The notes below the pieces were generated by a model that had not been told where the DNA came from, made no database searches, and was given only the letters and a program-made list of their open reading frames with translations. This document shows positions 39,500 through 47,802 of a stretch of 64,000 bases of DNA, piece after piece; position 1 is the stretch's first letter; every line of letters starts with the position of its first letter. The stretch covers positions 1,736,001 through 1,800,000 of the forward strand of contig NC_014121.1 of the NCBI RefSeq assembly GCF_000025565.1. Direction: 5' to 3'. This DNA comes from Enterobacter cloacae subsp. cloacae ATCC 13047. Lineage in GTDB: Bacteria; Pseudomonadota; Gammaproteobacteria; Enterobacterales; Enterobacteriaceae. The translations under genes were made by a program, and so were the position numbers.

Positions 39500-39886
39500 T
39501 TAAATCATCCTTAACATGAGATAAATGGGTGAGCCAACAAAAAATATAATGAGAAAACATTCGCAGTAAAACACCAGATCGGCAATATCAGGTGCGATGT
39601 TTAACAAAATACTGAAAATGATGATCAGGTAGATAAAAATCAATGCCAGGCACAGGGCCATGACAAGGAGTTCCGTCAATCCGCCTCCTTTATGTTGAAT
39701 CGCAAGAAAAAACGATGTCGCTGCGATACAACCATAAATAACAGGTGAGGAGATAATGGTTGCCGCCACTTTTTCATCGACTTCATGTATCAGGATCATC
39801 CAAAGATGCAATAATCCCCACGATACAATAAGAAACAAACATGACGTGCCAATGTTAGCAGGTGAGACATATCTATTAATATTCAT
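39500..39886 (-). CDS. Small four-helix membrane protein of the CrrAB-like island
   Basis: 128 residues with four predicted helices (about 9-31, 43-62, 70-97, 103-125), short loops and no known domain. It sits between the pump operon and the response-regulator gene, on its own minus-strand unit with a shared box upstream. In Klebsiella the CrrAB locus drives crrC, a protein of roughly 130 residues that raises colistin resistance via PmrAB; length and place make this gene a candidate equivalent, but I cannot confirm sequence similarity. No clear ribosome-binding site before the ATG at 39886. Confidence 0.6.
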   Translation of the reverse strand: MNINRYVSPANIGTSCLFLIVSWGLLHLWMILIHEVDEKVAATIISSPVIYGCIAATSFFLAIQHKGGGLTELLVMALCLALIFIYLIIIFSILLNIAPDIADLVFYCECFLIIFFVGSPIYLMLRMI

Positions 39887-40001
39887 GGTGAGTGTCTTCG
39901 GGTATTAATGAAAGCAATTGATAGACCGGGGTGCGTGCGAGAAGTTCAACGGTTTATTCTCTTTGGTCGTTTTTTTCTGAATAAAAAAGATTACGTCTGT
40001 A

Positions 40002-40044
40002 TATGGAGTATTTATTTCCGAAATGTGGAGGAAGTGTGGAGACA
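40002..40044 (-). promoter_or_regulatory. Island box B: three repeats between the small membrane gene and the response regulator
   Basis: Plus-strand heptamers TATGGAG (40002), TGTGGAG (40024) and TGTGGAG (40035) start 22 and 11 bp apart, that is, on one face of the helix; the last is followed by ACA as in box A. Read toward the 128-residue gene, a -10-like TAATCT (39988-39993) lies 30 bp beyond the 40024 copy. The divergent response-regulator gene starts at 40201, so the box could also serve autoregulation. Confidence 0.65.
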
Positions 40045-40200
40045 ATAACCTAAGGGGGTTCGGTTGTGGCAGAAATGTTTATAAAAAGTCGTCGCGCAAC
40101 GGCACTTTTTTGTCGTGCGTGGGTCTTAGACTTTTATAAAATGACGTATAGCGTATTTTCTCAACATAATAGAGACGCTTTCAGTTCCTGTGGAGATAAA

Positions 40201-40905
40201 ATGTACAAAAATAATTTAATCCTAGTCGCCGAAGATGAAGATGAAATCGCCGATATACTGATGAGCTACCTGCAGCGGGCTGGGATGAAAACGTTAAGGG
40301 CAACTGACGGTGAGCAGGCGATAAATCTGACACGTCTGCATAAACCGGATCTCGTTTTGCTGGATATCCAGTTGCCGGTATTTGATGGCTGGAGCGTTCT
40401 TACCACGCTGCGCCGGGAGAGTACGGTGCCTGTTATTATGGTCACCGCCCTCGATCAGGATGTTGATAAGCTGATGGGATTGCGTCTGGGCGCAGACGAC
40501 TACGTGATCAAGCCTTTCAATCCCTCTGAAGTTGTCGCGCGAGTCGAAGCCGTACTGCGCAGGACGAAGGCTCACGTTCAACAGGTGGCTGCAATGCCGC
40601 TCAGGACGCCCTTCATCACGGTCTACCCGGATGATTTCTATATAGAAGTTACGGTGGGGGAAGAGGTGGTTTGCCCGGTATTGACCACCACAGAATTTAA
40701 ATTGCTGACTTACCTGGTCAGGAACCCAAGAAAGGTCTGCTCTCGTGAGGAATTACTTAACGCCTGCCTGCCGGAAGGCGATACCTTAGACAGAACGGTC
40801 GACAGCCACATGAGCAAACTGCGTAAAAAACTGGAGCTTGCAGGTCTTCATGGTGTGCCAGAAAGCATTAGAGGAATGGGCTACCGGCTGGGAGAAAAGA
40901 AATGA
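40201..40905 (+). CDS. crrA: OmpR-family response regulator, CrrA/AdeR-like
   Basis: 234 residues. Receiver domain with acidic pocket (VAEDEDE), phosphoacceptor Asp55 in LLDIQLP, and switch Lys in VIKPFNPSEVVARVEAVLRR; then a winged-helix DNA-binding domain (TTTEFKLLTYLVRNPRKVCS, RTVDSHMSKLRKKLE, RGMGYRL). The TALDQDVDKLMGLRLGADDY stretch is strongly reminiscent of Acinetobacter AdeR and Klebsiella CrrA. ATG 40201 is chosen because TGTGGAG precedes it; the frame runs upstream to 40066 without similarity. Its stop overlaps the kinase start (ATGA). It probably binds the repeated boxes of this island. Confidence 0.7.
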   Translation: MYKNNLILVAEDEDEIADILMSYLQRAGMKTLRATDGEQAINLTRLHKPDLVLLDIQLPVFDGWSVLTTLRRESTVPVIMVTALDQDVDKLMGLRLGADDYVIKPFNPSEVVARVEAVLRRTKAHVQQVAAMPLRTPFITVYPDDFYIEVTVGEEVVCPVLTTTEFKLLTYLVRNPRKVCSREELLNACLPEGDTLDRTVDSHMSKLRKKLELAGLHGVPESIRGMGYRLGEKK

Positions 40906-41969
40906 GCAGAGAATCTGTTCTGAGCCGCCAGATTCTGACCTACATGTTAACGCTGGCATTGATGATTATCGCCATCGCTATCCTGGGGTCCTGGCTGTTT
41001 TACAGCTTCGTACTCGATTACCTTCCGGGCGGCGTAGCGGCCGGTAACGATGAAAATATGACGATGTGGGACTGGGTGTGGATCGTGACGGTCTCTGCAA
41101 TCAGTGTGATGATTTCCCTCTTTTTAACCGTAAAGCTGTCATCGCGCATCCTCACGCCATTAAACGCGGTTGCCACAAGCCTGAAACGCATCTCGCAGGG
41201 CGAGCTGGATGCCAGGGCCTGGTGCGCCAGTTCCCGGCTTGGCGAGATAAATCATCTCGTCAACGACTTCAACGAAATGGCTGAAAAATTACAGACGCTG
41301 GACAGTCAACGTAAATCCTGGAATGCGGCGATTGCTCATGAGTTGAGAACGCCCGTCACGATTTTACGCGGGCGGCTTCAGGGGCTCGTCGACGGTGTTT
41401 TTACGCCGGAACCCGTTCTGTTTAATAACCTGCTTAAACAAACCGAAGGGTTGGCGCGGCTGATAGAAGATCTCAGGGTTGTCAGTTCAGACGGCGGTGC
41501 CGGTTATACGTTATACAAGAGTGAGATCGATCTGAAGGAAACCCTCGAAACGGCGCTGGAAACCTTCAGACCCGAGTTTGAGCGTAAGCAATTTACTCTT
41601 CGTACCGAACTTAAAGCCCAGCGGTGTCTCTGCGATCCGCTACGTATTAATCAGTGCTTAACCGTGCTGTTCGACAATGCGCTGCATTATTCGACATCAC
41701 GTAAACTCATCGTAAAAAATGGCGTGTTTGGCAGAGAAAATTACATTCTGATTCAGGACGAAGGGCCGGGCATTCCCCGCGAATTTCATGATTTTCTCTT
41801 CCAGCCCTTTCAGCGGGATAAAGGGGCCAGACAATTGAATCCTGAAGGGTGTGGTTTAGGGCTGTCGGTGGTCAAAGCCATCATGTCTGCGCACGGTGGC
41901 GATGTCACCTATGTATTGACGAAGCAAAACCACTCCCTCTTCAAATTAACCTGGCCGATCGCGTCGTAA
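40902..41969 (+). CDS. crrB: Sensor histidine kinase, CrrB/AdeS-like
   Basis: 355 residues. Two transmembrane helices (about 11-37 and 57-79) frame a periplasmic loop of only about 20 residues, then a HAMP domain, the H-box with His146 in WNAAIAHELRTPVTILRGRL, the N-box LFDNALHYS, and DEGPGIP and GCGLGLSVVKAI. The short sensor loop suggests sensing within the membrane. The H-box region is very close to AdeS (WNAAIAHELRTPITILQGRL as I recall). In Klebsiella, point changes in CrrB give high colistin resistance. It overlaps crrA by four bases. Confidence 0.7.
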   Translation: MSRESVLSRQILTYMLTLALMIIAIAILGSWLFYSFVLDYLPGGVAAGNDENMTMWDWVWIVTVSAISVMISLFLTVKLSSRILTPLNAVATSLKRISQGELDARAWCASSRLGEINHLVNDFNEMAEKLQTLDSQRKSWNAAIAHELRTPVTILRGRLQGLVDGVFTPEPVLFNNLLKQTEGLARLIEDLRVVSSDGGAGYTLYKSEIDLKETLETALETFRPEFERKQFTLRTELKAQRCLCDPLRINQCLTVLFDNALHYSTSRKLIVKNGVFGRENYILIQDEGPGIPREFHDFLFQPFQRDKGARQLNPEGCGLGLSVVKAIMSAHGGDVTYVLTKQNHSLFKLTWPIAS

Positions 41970-42373
41970 CTGCGTACAGGCTCAAATGAGCCTGTTTGCG
42001 ACGGGCGTCATTTGCCACATTTCACCTAACCTGGCATCCCATTCCGGCGGCGTGATAGTCAGTTTGCCCCGTTTCGGACTTAACGTTATCTCACTGAAGT
42101 AGATCTCGTCCCGGGTGAGCATGAGATCGACACGGCAATAGTCAATCCCCAGGGCCAGTGCTTGTGCCGCCAGCAGCGCTTCCTGATAAGAGGCGGGCTT
42201 GGGTATGTCCTGCGGAGTGTTGGGATATTCCATCTGGAAAGGCTGCAACTGCCAGTGGCGATCGTAAACGTTGATAAAACCATTGCCGCTTTCATCGGTG
42301 AAATCAGCTTCCACAAACTGCGCAACACCGTGGAAACAATGAATCCTCAACATTTCGGGTGTTGTGTTTTTGT

Positions 42374-42382
42374 CCGCGTCAT
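42374..42382. repeat. Target-site duplication, left copy
   Basis: CCGCGTCAT directly outside the left terminal repeat; identical to 43440-43448. Nine bases is the usual IS903 duplication length. Confidence 0.97.
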
Positions 42383-43439
42383 GGCTTTGTTGAATAAATC
42401 AGATTTCGGGTAAGTCTCCCCCGTAGCGGGTTGTGTTTTCAGGCAATACGCACGCTTTCAGGCATACCTGCTTTCGTCATTTTGTTCAGCGCTCGTACCA
42501 GGGCCATAGCCTCCGCAACCTGACCATCGTAGTCACGCAGCGTCAGTGAACCCCCGAACAGCTGTTTTACCCGGTACATCGCCGTTTCCGCTATCGAGCG
42601 ACGGTTGTAATCTGTTGTCCATTTCCACCGCGCATTACTCCCGGTCATTCGCTGATTAGCCACTGCACGGTTACGGTCTGCATATTCACCGGGCCAGTAA
42701 CCCGCACCTTTTCGGGGAGGGATAAGCGCGCTGATTTTCTTACGCCGCAGTTCATCGTGACAGAGCCGGGTGTCGTAAGCGCCGTCTGCCGATGCTGCCC
42801 TGATTTTTCTGTGAGTCTGCCGGATAAGACCCGGGAAGGCTTCTGAGTCCGTCACATTGTTCAGCGACAGGTCAGCGCAGATGATTTCATGTGTTTTACT
42901 GTCAACGGCGAGATGCAGCTTACGCCAGATACGGCGGCGTTCCTGGCCATGCTTTTTGACTTTCCACTCGCCTTCACCGAAGACCTTCAGCCCGGTGGAA
43001 TCAATTACCAGGTGTGCGATTTCACCCCGGGTGGGCGTTTTGAAACTGACGTTAACCGACTTTGCCCGCCTGCTGACACAGCTGTAATCCGGGCAGCGTA
43101 GCGGAACGTTCATCAGAGAAAAAATGGAATCAATAAAGCCCTGCGCAGCGCGCAGGGTCAGCCTGAATACGCGTTTAATGACCAGCACAGTCGTGATGGC
43201 AAGGTCAGAATAGCGCTGAGGTCTGCCTCGTGAAGAAGGTGTTGCTGACTCATACCAGGCCTGAATAGCTTCATTATCCAGCCAGAAAGTTATGGAGCCA
43301 CGGTTGATGAGGGCTTTATTGTAGGTGGGCCAGTTGGTGATTTTGAACTTTTGCTTTGCCACGGAACGGTCTGCGTTGTCGGGAAGATACGTGATCTGAT
43401 CCTTCAACTCAGCAAAAGTTCGATTTATTCAACAAAGCC
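42383..43439 (-). mobile_element. IS903-type insertion sequence (IS5 family), complete
   Basis: Exactly 1057 bp, bounded by perfect 18-bp inverted repeats GGCTTTGTTGAATAAATC (42383-42400) and its complement (43422-43439). It carries one transposase gene reading leftward. Length, ends and 9-bp target duplication are those of IS903. Perfect duplications and an intact transposase show a recent insertion, by simple transposition, into an ATP-grasp gene. Confidence 0.97.
42439..43407 (-). CDS. IS903-type transposase
   Basis: 322 residues, IS5-family DDE transposase. Core residues lie in HLVIDSTGLKVFGEGEWKV (first Asp), SADGAYDTRLC (second Asp) and NRRSIAETAMYRVKQLFGG (Glu in the Y-R-K signature). 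The N-terminal part KFKITNWPTYNKALINRGS is that of IS903. The classical IS903 protein is about 307 residues, so the first 15 may be an annotation extension. The frame is intact, so the element may still move. Confidence 0.96.
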   Translation of the reverse strand: MKDQITYLPDNADRSVAKQKFKITNWPTYNKALINRGSITFWLDNEAIQAWYESATPSSRGRPQRYSDLAITTVLVIKRVFRLTLRAAQGFIDSIFSLMNVPLRCPDYSCVSRRAKSVNVSFKTPTRGEIAHLVIDSTGLKVFGEGEWKVKKHGQERRRIWRKLHLAVDSKTHEIICADLSLNNVTDSEAFPGLIRQTHRKIRAASADGAYDTRLCHDELRRKKISALIPPRKGAGYWPGEYADRNRAVANQRMTGSNARWKWTTDYNRRSIAETAMYRVKQLFGGSLTLRDYDGQVAEAMALVRALNKMTKAGMPESVRIA

Positions 43440-43448
43440 CCGCGTCAT
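43440..43448. repeat. Target-site duplication, right copy
   Basis: CCGCGTCAT directly outside the right terminal repeat, identical to the left copy at 42374-42382. Confidence 0.97.
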
Positions 43449-44022
43449 TAAAGAGATCGATATACTTCTCGCACAGAATAACAGGAGGGATGTTTTTATA
43501 TTGCCATTCCCGTGTGGTGTAATATAGATTTCTCTTTAATGCCAGCCGAAGCTTGTTTTGCGATTTTTTAAGGTCAAATTCAGCTTTGTTTGTGCATATG
43601 ATCGCGCTTCCACTGTCATGGTTGCACTTTAACACAAATTTATGCGGCAGTTTCGTCATGTCGATGTGCTCAACGCGACGGTATACGTCAATCAATGGAA
43701 CGATTTTTAGACGTTGCGTTCTCGACAGGACATATTCCCGCACAGCGAGTTTATCCGCCAGCATCGTATAGTGTGCATTATGGTCATAGACCAGACGATG
43801 ACAAATTTTTTCGTTCAGGGTGGCAGGTGATTTTATATCAAATGTGTCGCCGTGGGTTGCTTTGAGACGGGACAGATGAAAGTTAATGTCTGATATTAAA
43901 TAAGACCGACACTTCCTGAGCAGATACTCAAGGTGTTTTAAATAATATGTGGTTTTGTTCATTCTTTCCTCCGGAATATCTGCATATTCTGAAGGAGAAG
44001 GATTGATTCTTATTGCCTGGAG

Positions 44023-44040
44023 TATGGAGGAAAAATGGAG
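44023..44040 (-). promoter_or_regulatory. Island box C: direct repeat upstream of the ATP-grasp gene
   Basis: Plus-strand TATGGAG (44023-44029) and AATGGAG (44034-44040) start 11 bp apart, about 60 bp upstream of the interrupted ATP-grasp gene and in the same orientation to it as boxes A and B have to their genes. A weaker -10-like CAGAAT lies about 32 bp beyond. Confidence 0.55.
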
Positions 44041-44073
44041 AGCCGCTTATAAAGCGGATGGCGATGTGCAACG

Positions 44074-44109
44074 CAAAATAAAAGGATTAAACGTTCTGTT
44101 TAATCCTTT
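44074..44109 (-). terminator. Terminator downstream of sapF
   Basis: A 12-bp perfect stem AAAGGATTAAAC/GTTTAATCCTTT (44081-44092 with 44098-44109), followed leftward by TTATTTTGCG, about 50 bp after the sapF stop. Confidence 0.8.
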
Positions 44110-44159
44110 GAAGTTCTGAGTCGAAATATTCGCTGTCGCGGGAGACGCCTGACGGGCGG

Positions 44160-44966
44160 TTACCGATCCTTTCTCCATGCATCAGCAGTTAGCGCTTCAC
44201 CAAAATGTCCGGCAATCAGGCGTTTTGTTAAATCGTGGAGTGGGGAGGCCAGCACATCCGCCGTGCTGCCGCGCTCGACAACTTCACCCTGATGCATGAC
44301 CATCACCTGGTCGCTGATGTGTTTCATCATGCCAAGATGTTGGGTCACGTAGATATAAGAGATCCCCTGTTTTTCCTGCAATTCCAGCATCAGGTTAATT
44401 AACTGCGAACGCATCGACATATCCAGTGAGGCGAGGGCTTCGTCAGCAATAATCACCTTCGGGCGCAAAATCAGGGCGCGCGCCAGCCCAAGACGCTGCT
44501 TCTGTCCTGGAGCCAGCATATGCGGATAGTAACTTTCGTGATCGGGCAGCAGTCCGACCATACGCAGGGTTTCAAAGATACGTTTACGGCGAGCGTCAGG
44601 CTCCAGATCGGTATTCAGCCGCAGCGGGAAATCCAGGATCTGCGAAATACGCTGGCGCGGATTGAGCGAGGTGGAGGGATCCTGGAAGATCATACGGATG
44701 CGCTGGCTGCGGAAGGAGTAATCGCCAAATGCCAGCGGATGATCGTCAATCAGCACTTCACCGCCGCTTGGCTCAACCATGCCCGCCAGCATCTTAGCCA
44801 GCGTGGATTTGCCGGAACCATTCTCGCCAATAATCGCCAGCGTCTGCTTTTCGCGCAGCGTAAAGCTCAGCGGTTTCACCGCTTCCACGGTCTGGCGATG
44901 GAACAGCCCGGTGCGGTAGCGAAAGGTCTTACTCAGGTTGCGTACTTCCAGTAAGGTTTCGACCAT
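44160..44966 (-). CDS. sapF: Sap ABC transporter ATP-binding protein SapF
   Basis: 268 residues. ABC ATPase with Walker A GENGSGKSTLAK, Q-loop FQDPSTSLNPRQ and Walker B KVIIADEALASLDM. The usual signature LSGGQ is replaced by LAPGQKQRLGLARAL, as in E. coli SapF, so this is a family trait. With SapD it powers the SapBC permease, linked to antimicrobial-peptide resistance and, in E. coli, putrescine export. One base separates it from sapD. Confidence 0.96.
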   Translation of the reverse strand: MVETLLEVRNLSKTFRYRTGLFHRQTVEAVKPLSFTLREKQTLAIIGENGSGKSTLAKMLAGMVEPSGGEVLIDDHPLAFGDYSFRSQRIRMIFQDPSTSLNPRQRISQILDFPLRLNTDLEPDARRKRIFETLRMVGLLPDHESYYPHMLAPGQKQRLGLARALILRPKVIIADEALASLDMSMRSQLINLMLELQEKQGISYIYVTQHLGMMKHISDQVMVMHQGEVVERGSTADVLASPLHDLTKRLIAGHFGEALTADAWRKDR

Positions 44967-44967
44967 T

Positions 44968-45960
44968 TCACTCTCTCTCCATGTTCAGCGGGAAATGACA
45001 GGCGTAAAGATGGTTTTTCGCCCCCGTCAGACGCGGCGTTTCAATACACTTACGCTGAGCATACGGGCAACGTGGCCCAAGACGACAGCCTATCGGCAAT
45101 GATTCCAGAAGCGGGATCGCACCCGGCAGCGTGTTCAGACGGCTCTTGTGCGGCATGGCGCTGCCAAAATCCGGGATCGCACGAATCAGCGCCTGCGTAT
45201 AGGGGTGGTGCGGCGTGGTGATCAGATCTTCACTGGGGGCGGTTTCCACCGTTTGCCCACAGTACATCACATCAATTTTATCCGCCCATTTGCTGAGCAT
45301 TTGCAGGTCGTGACTGATCAGCAAAATGGTGGTGTTGTTATTCTGATTCAGCCGCGTCAGCAGACGAAATATCTGCGCCTGCGTGGTCGGCTCCATCGCG
45401 TTCGTTGGTTCATCCGCAATCAATAGGCGCGGCTGATTGGCCAGCGCGATGGCGATCATCACTTTCTGGCATTCACCGTCGGTGAGTTCGTAGGGGAAAC
45501 TGCGCATTGCGTCTTTATGATCTTTGATCCCGACGCGGTGCAGCAACTCAATGGCGCGGCGTTTGCGCCAGCCGAAACGCTGCCACCAGCGGCCTTTATA
45601 GGTCCAGCCGGGGATATTCTGCATCAGCTGCTTACCTACGCGCTCGGACGGGTCAAGGCAGGATTGTGGCTCCTGGAAAATCATCGAGACGTTATGGCCC
45701 ACCAGCTTGCGACGTTCGCGCGGGGAGAGGCGCAGCAGGTCGATATCATCAAACCGCATGCGGTCGGCGGTGACGCGCCAGTTGTCCTTCGCTACACCAC
45801 AAATGGCTTTGGCGATGAGGCTTTTCCCGGAGCCGGATTCGCCCACCAGCCCGCGAATTTCACCTTCAGCAAGGGTAATGCTGATTCGATCGACAGCCTT
45901 AACCCAGCCCTCACCGGTTTTAAACTCGATGGTGAGGTTGCGGATATCAAGAAGCGGCAT
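44968..45960 (-). CDS. sapD: Sap ABC transporter ATP-binding protein SapD
   Basis: 330 residues. OppD-type ATPase with Walker [17 protein letters not shown], Walker [15 protein letters not shown] and a C-terminal oligopeptide-transporter segment with the cysteine cluster [15 protein letters not shown] (possible iron-sulfur or zinc site in this family). The ABC signature appears as [15 protein letters not shown], degenerate as in E. coli SapD, which also supports Trk potassium uptake. TAATG overlap with sapC. Confidence 0.96.
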   Translation of the reverse strand: MPLLDIRNLTIEFKTGEGWVKAVDRISITLAEGEIRGLVGESGSGKSLIAKAICGVAKDNWRVTADRMRFDDIDLLRLSPRERRKLVGHNVSMIFQEPQSCLDPSERVGKQLMQNIPGWTYKGRWWQRFGWRKRRAIELLHRVGIKDHKDAMRSFPYELTDGECQKVMIAIALANQPRLLIADEPTNAMEPTTQAQIFRLLTRLNQNNNTTILLISHDLQMLSKWADKIDVMYCGQTVETAPSEDLITTPHHPYTQALIRAIPDFGSAMPHKSRLNTLPGAIPLLESLPIGCRLGPRCPYAQRKCIETPRLTGAKNHLYACHFPLNMERE

Positions 45961-46850
45961 TATTGCACCCCCGCATTAATTGCGCGGCGAATACCGTCGC
46001 CCAGCAGGTTAATCAGCAACACGCTGACCATAATGGCCGCACCCGGTAACATAACTGTCCACGGGGCGACGTAGATAAGCTCCAGCGCATCGCCCAGCAT
46101 CGCACCCCATTCCGGTGACGGCAGTTGGGCACCCAAATCGAGGAAACCCAGCGCAGCGATATCCAGTATCGCCATCGACAGGGCGCGGGTGATCTCGGTG
46201 ACCAGCCCGGCTGCGATATTCGGCAGGACGGCAAACCAGAGAATATTCAGCGTGGTGGCACCGTCCAGACGGGCAGCAACAACATACTCTTTCTCCAGTT
46301 CGTCATGCACCATGCTGTACACAGAGCGAACGATACGGGGCAGGATAGCCAGCCACACGGCAAACATGGCATGCATCAGGTGCGGCCCGGCAAAGGCCAC
46401 CACAATGATCGCCAGCAGCAGCGATGGGATAGAGAGCAGGGTGTCCAGAATGTGATTCAGCACCGCCGAGCGCAGACCGTGGGTGGAGCCAGCAAAAATG
46501 CCCAGCGCCAGACCGCAAACTGTGGCGGCAAGCGTCACCACAAACGCACCACCCACCGTTGGGGCGGCACCGCTCAGCAGGCGGCTCAGCACATCACGGC
46601 CCAGATCGTCGGTGCCCAGGAAGAAGGAAACTTCCCCATAGCGCGACCACGACGGGGGCAACAATTGATAGCCGAGGAACTGCTGGTCGATACCGTATGG
46701 CGCAAACCACGATCCAAATACGCACAGCAAGACCAGACCGGCACAGCCGTACAGGCCGATCATTGCCGTGGTGTCACCATAGAATTTACGCCACACGGTA
46801 CGTAGCGCACCGGGCGTGCGCTTTTCACTGTATACGCTATCGTAAGGCAT
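45960..46850 (-). CDS. sapC: Sap ABC transporter permease SapC
   Basis: 296 residues, DppC/OppC type with an N-terminal helix plus five more. The inner-membrane EAA loop is seen as [39 protein letters not shown] before it is typical of the family. It pairs with SapB. It overlaps sapB by 14 bases and sapD by one. Confidence 0.95.
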   Translation of the reverse strand: MPYDSVYSEKRTPGALRTVWRKFYGDTTAMIGLYGCAGLVLLCVFGSWFAPYGIDQQFLGYQLLPPSWSRYGEVSFFLGTDDLGRDVLSRLLSGAAPTVGGAFVVTLAATVCGLALGIFAGSTHGLRSAVLNHILDTLLSIPSLLLAIIVVAFAGPHLMHAMFAVWLAILPRIVRSVYSMVHDELEKEYVVAARLDGATTLNILWFAVLPNIAAGLVTEITRALSMAILDIAALGFLDLGAQLPSPEWGAMLGDALELIYVAPWTVMLPGAAIMVSVLLINLLGDGIRRAINAGVQ

Positions 46851-47802
46851 ACCATTCCTTATGCTTCAACGGGTTGGCCATTGCACCCAAAATATCGGAA
46901 ATCACGTTAACAATAATCACCAGCGAACCAATCACCATGACGCCTGCTGAAATGGCGGCGTAATCCTGCTGACGAATGGCGTTAATGAGCCACCGGCCCA
47001 GACCTGGCCAGCTAAAGACCATCTCGGTGATCATCGCCAGGGTTAGCATGGTCGAAAACTGCAGCCCAAGGCGCGGAATAACCGGCGGGAGCGCGTTATG
47101 CAGTACGTGACGACGCAAGATAGTCAGGCGTGAGAGACCGCGCGTGGCCGCAGCTTTAACGTAGTTCTGATCAAACACTTCCATGGTGCTCAAGCGCATC
47201 AGGCGGATCACTTCGGTTGTTGGCGCCACCGCAAGCGTTAGCACCGGCAACACCATATGACGCAGGGCGCTGACGATCATTTCGTGACGCCAGACGGAAT
47301 CAGAGAGCCATGCATCAATAATGGCGAAACCGGTCACCGATTTAACCGTGTAGAGGAGGTCAAAGCGGCCTGAAACCGGCAGCCAGCCCATCGTCAGAGA
47401 GAAGAACAGCGTCAGCAACAGCGCCAGCCAGAAGACCGGGATAGAAAAGCCGAGCAGGGCGAGGGCGCTGATAAATTTATCCTGCCATTTATTGCGATAA
47501 ATCCCCGCCAGCATGCCCACTGGAATGCCCACCATCAGGGCAAAGCCGAAGGCCAGAATACAGAGCTCCATCGTGGCCGGGAACACGTCTTTCAACTGCT
47601 CAGAGATAAGCTGTCCGTTGATACTGGAGACGCCAAAATCCCAGTGCAGCAGGCCGTTGAACCAGAACAGCCAGGCATCCCACAGCGACGATCCCTGAAG
47701 CGGGGCGTGCGGCGTAAAGTAGCTCAGGCTGAATCCCACGAAGGTCAGTAAAAAGAGCGTCACCAGCAGTAACAGGAGTCGACGCAAGGTAAAAATGATC
47801 AT
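46837..47802 (-). CDS. sapB: Sap ABC transporter permease SapB
   Basis: 321 residues, DppB/OppB type: [20 protein letters not shown] at the N-terminus, six helices, and the permease loop [20 protein letters not shown]. It forms the membrane channel with SapC. The ATG overlaps the sapA stop (ATGA), so translation is coupled. Confidence 0.95.
   Translation of the reverse strand: MIIFTLRRLLLLLVTLFLLTFVGFSLSYFTPHAPLQGSSLWDAWLFWFNGLLHWDFGVSSINGQLISEQLKDVFPATMELCILAFGFALMVGIPVGMLAGIYRNKWQDKFISALALLGFSIPVFWLALLLTLFFSLTMGWLPVSGRFDLLYTVKSVTGFAIIDAWLSDSVWRHEMIVSALRHMVLPVLTLAVAPTTEVIRLMRLSTMEVFDQNYVKAAATRGLSRLTILRRHVLHNALPPVIPRLGLQFSTMLTLAMITEMVFSWPGLGRWLINAIRQQDYAAISAGVMVIGSLVIIVNVISDILGAMANPLKHKEWYALR

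Larger units (their letters stand above)
41982..43962 (-). pseudogene. TupA-like ATP-grasp protein gene interrupted by IS903
   Basis: Two halves flank an insertion sequence. The first (43962 to 43440) encodes the N-terminal 174 residues: TLNEKICHRLVYDHNAHYTM, LPHKFVLKCNHDSGSAIICT, IPPVILCEKYIDLFNDA. The second (42373 to 41982) continues in frame with DKNTTPEMLRIHCFHG and ends with DYCRVDLMLTRDEIYFSEIT and SPKRGKLTITPPEWDARLG. Removing the element and one 9-bp duplication gives a perfect 304-residue ORF of the TupA-like ATP-grasp family, often called glycosyltransferase or amidoligase in cell-surface polymer loci. GGAGGA precedes the ATG. The insertion removes the metal/ATP C-terminal half, so the product is inactive. 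It is convergent with the kinase gene and carries a shared box upstream. Confidence 0.85.

Noticed and set aside
40189..40195. A further TGTGGAG copy just before the response-regulator start
   Set aside because: It is at ribosome-binding-site distance from the ATG and has no second copy 11 bp away, so it is more simply the Shine-Dalgarno sequence.
44016..44022. CCTGGAG next to box C
   Set aside because: Seven bases out of phase with the other two copies, so not counted as part of the direct repeat.
46125..46805. 226-codon plus-strand ORF opposite sapC
   Set aside because: Gln/Arg/His-rich sequence typical of an antisense frame; no motif.
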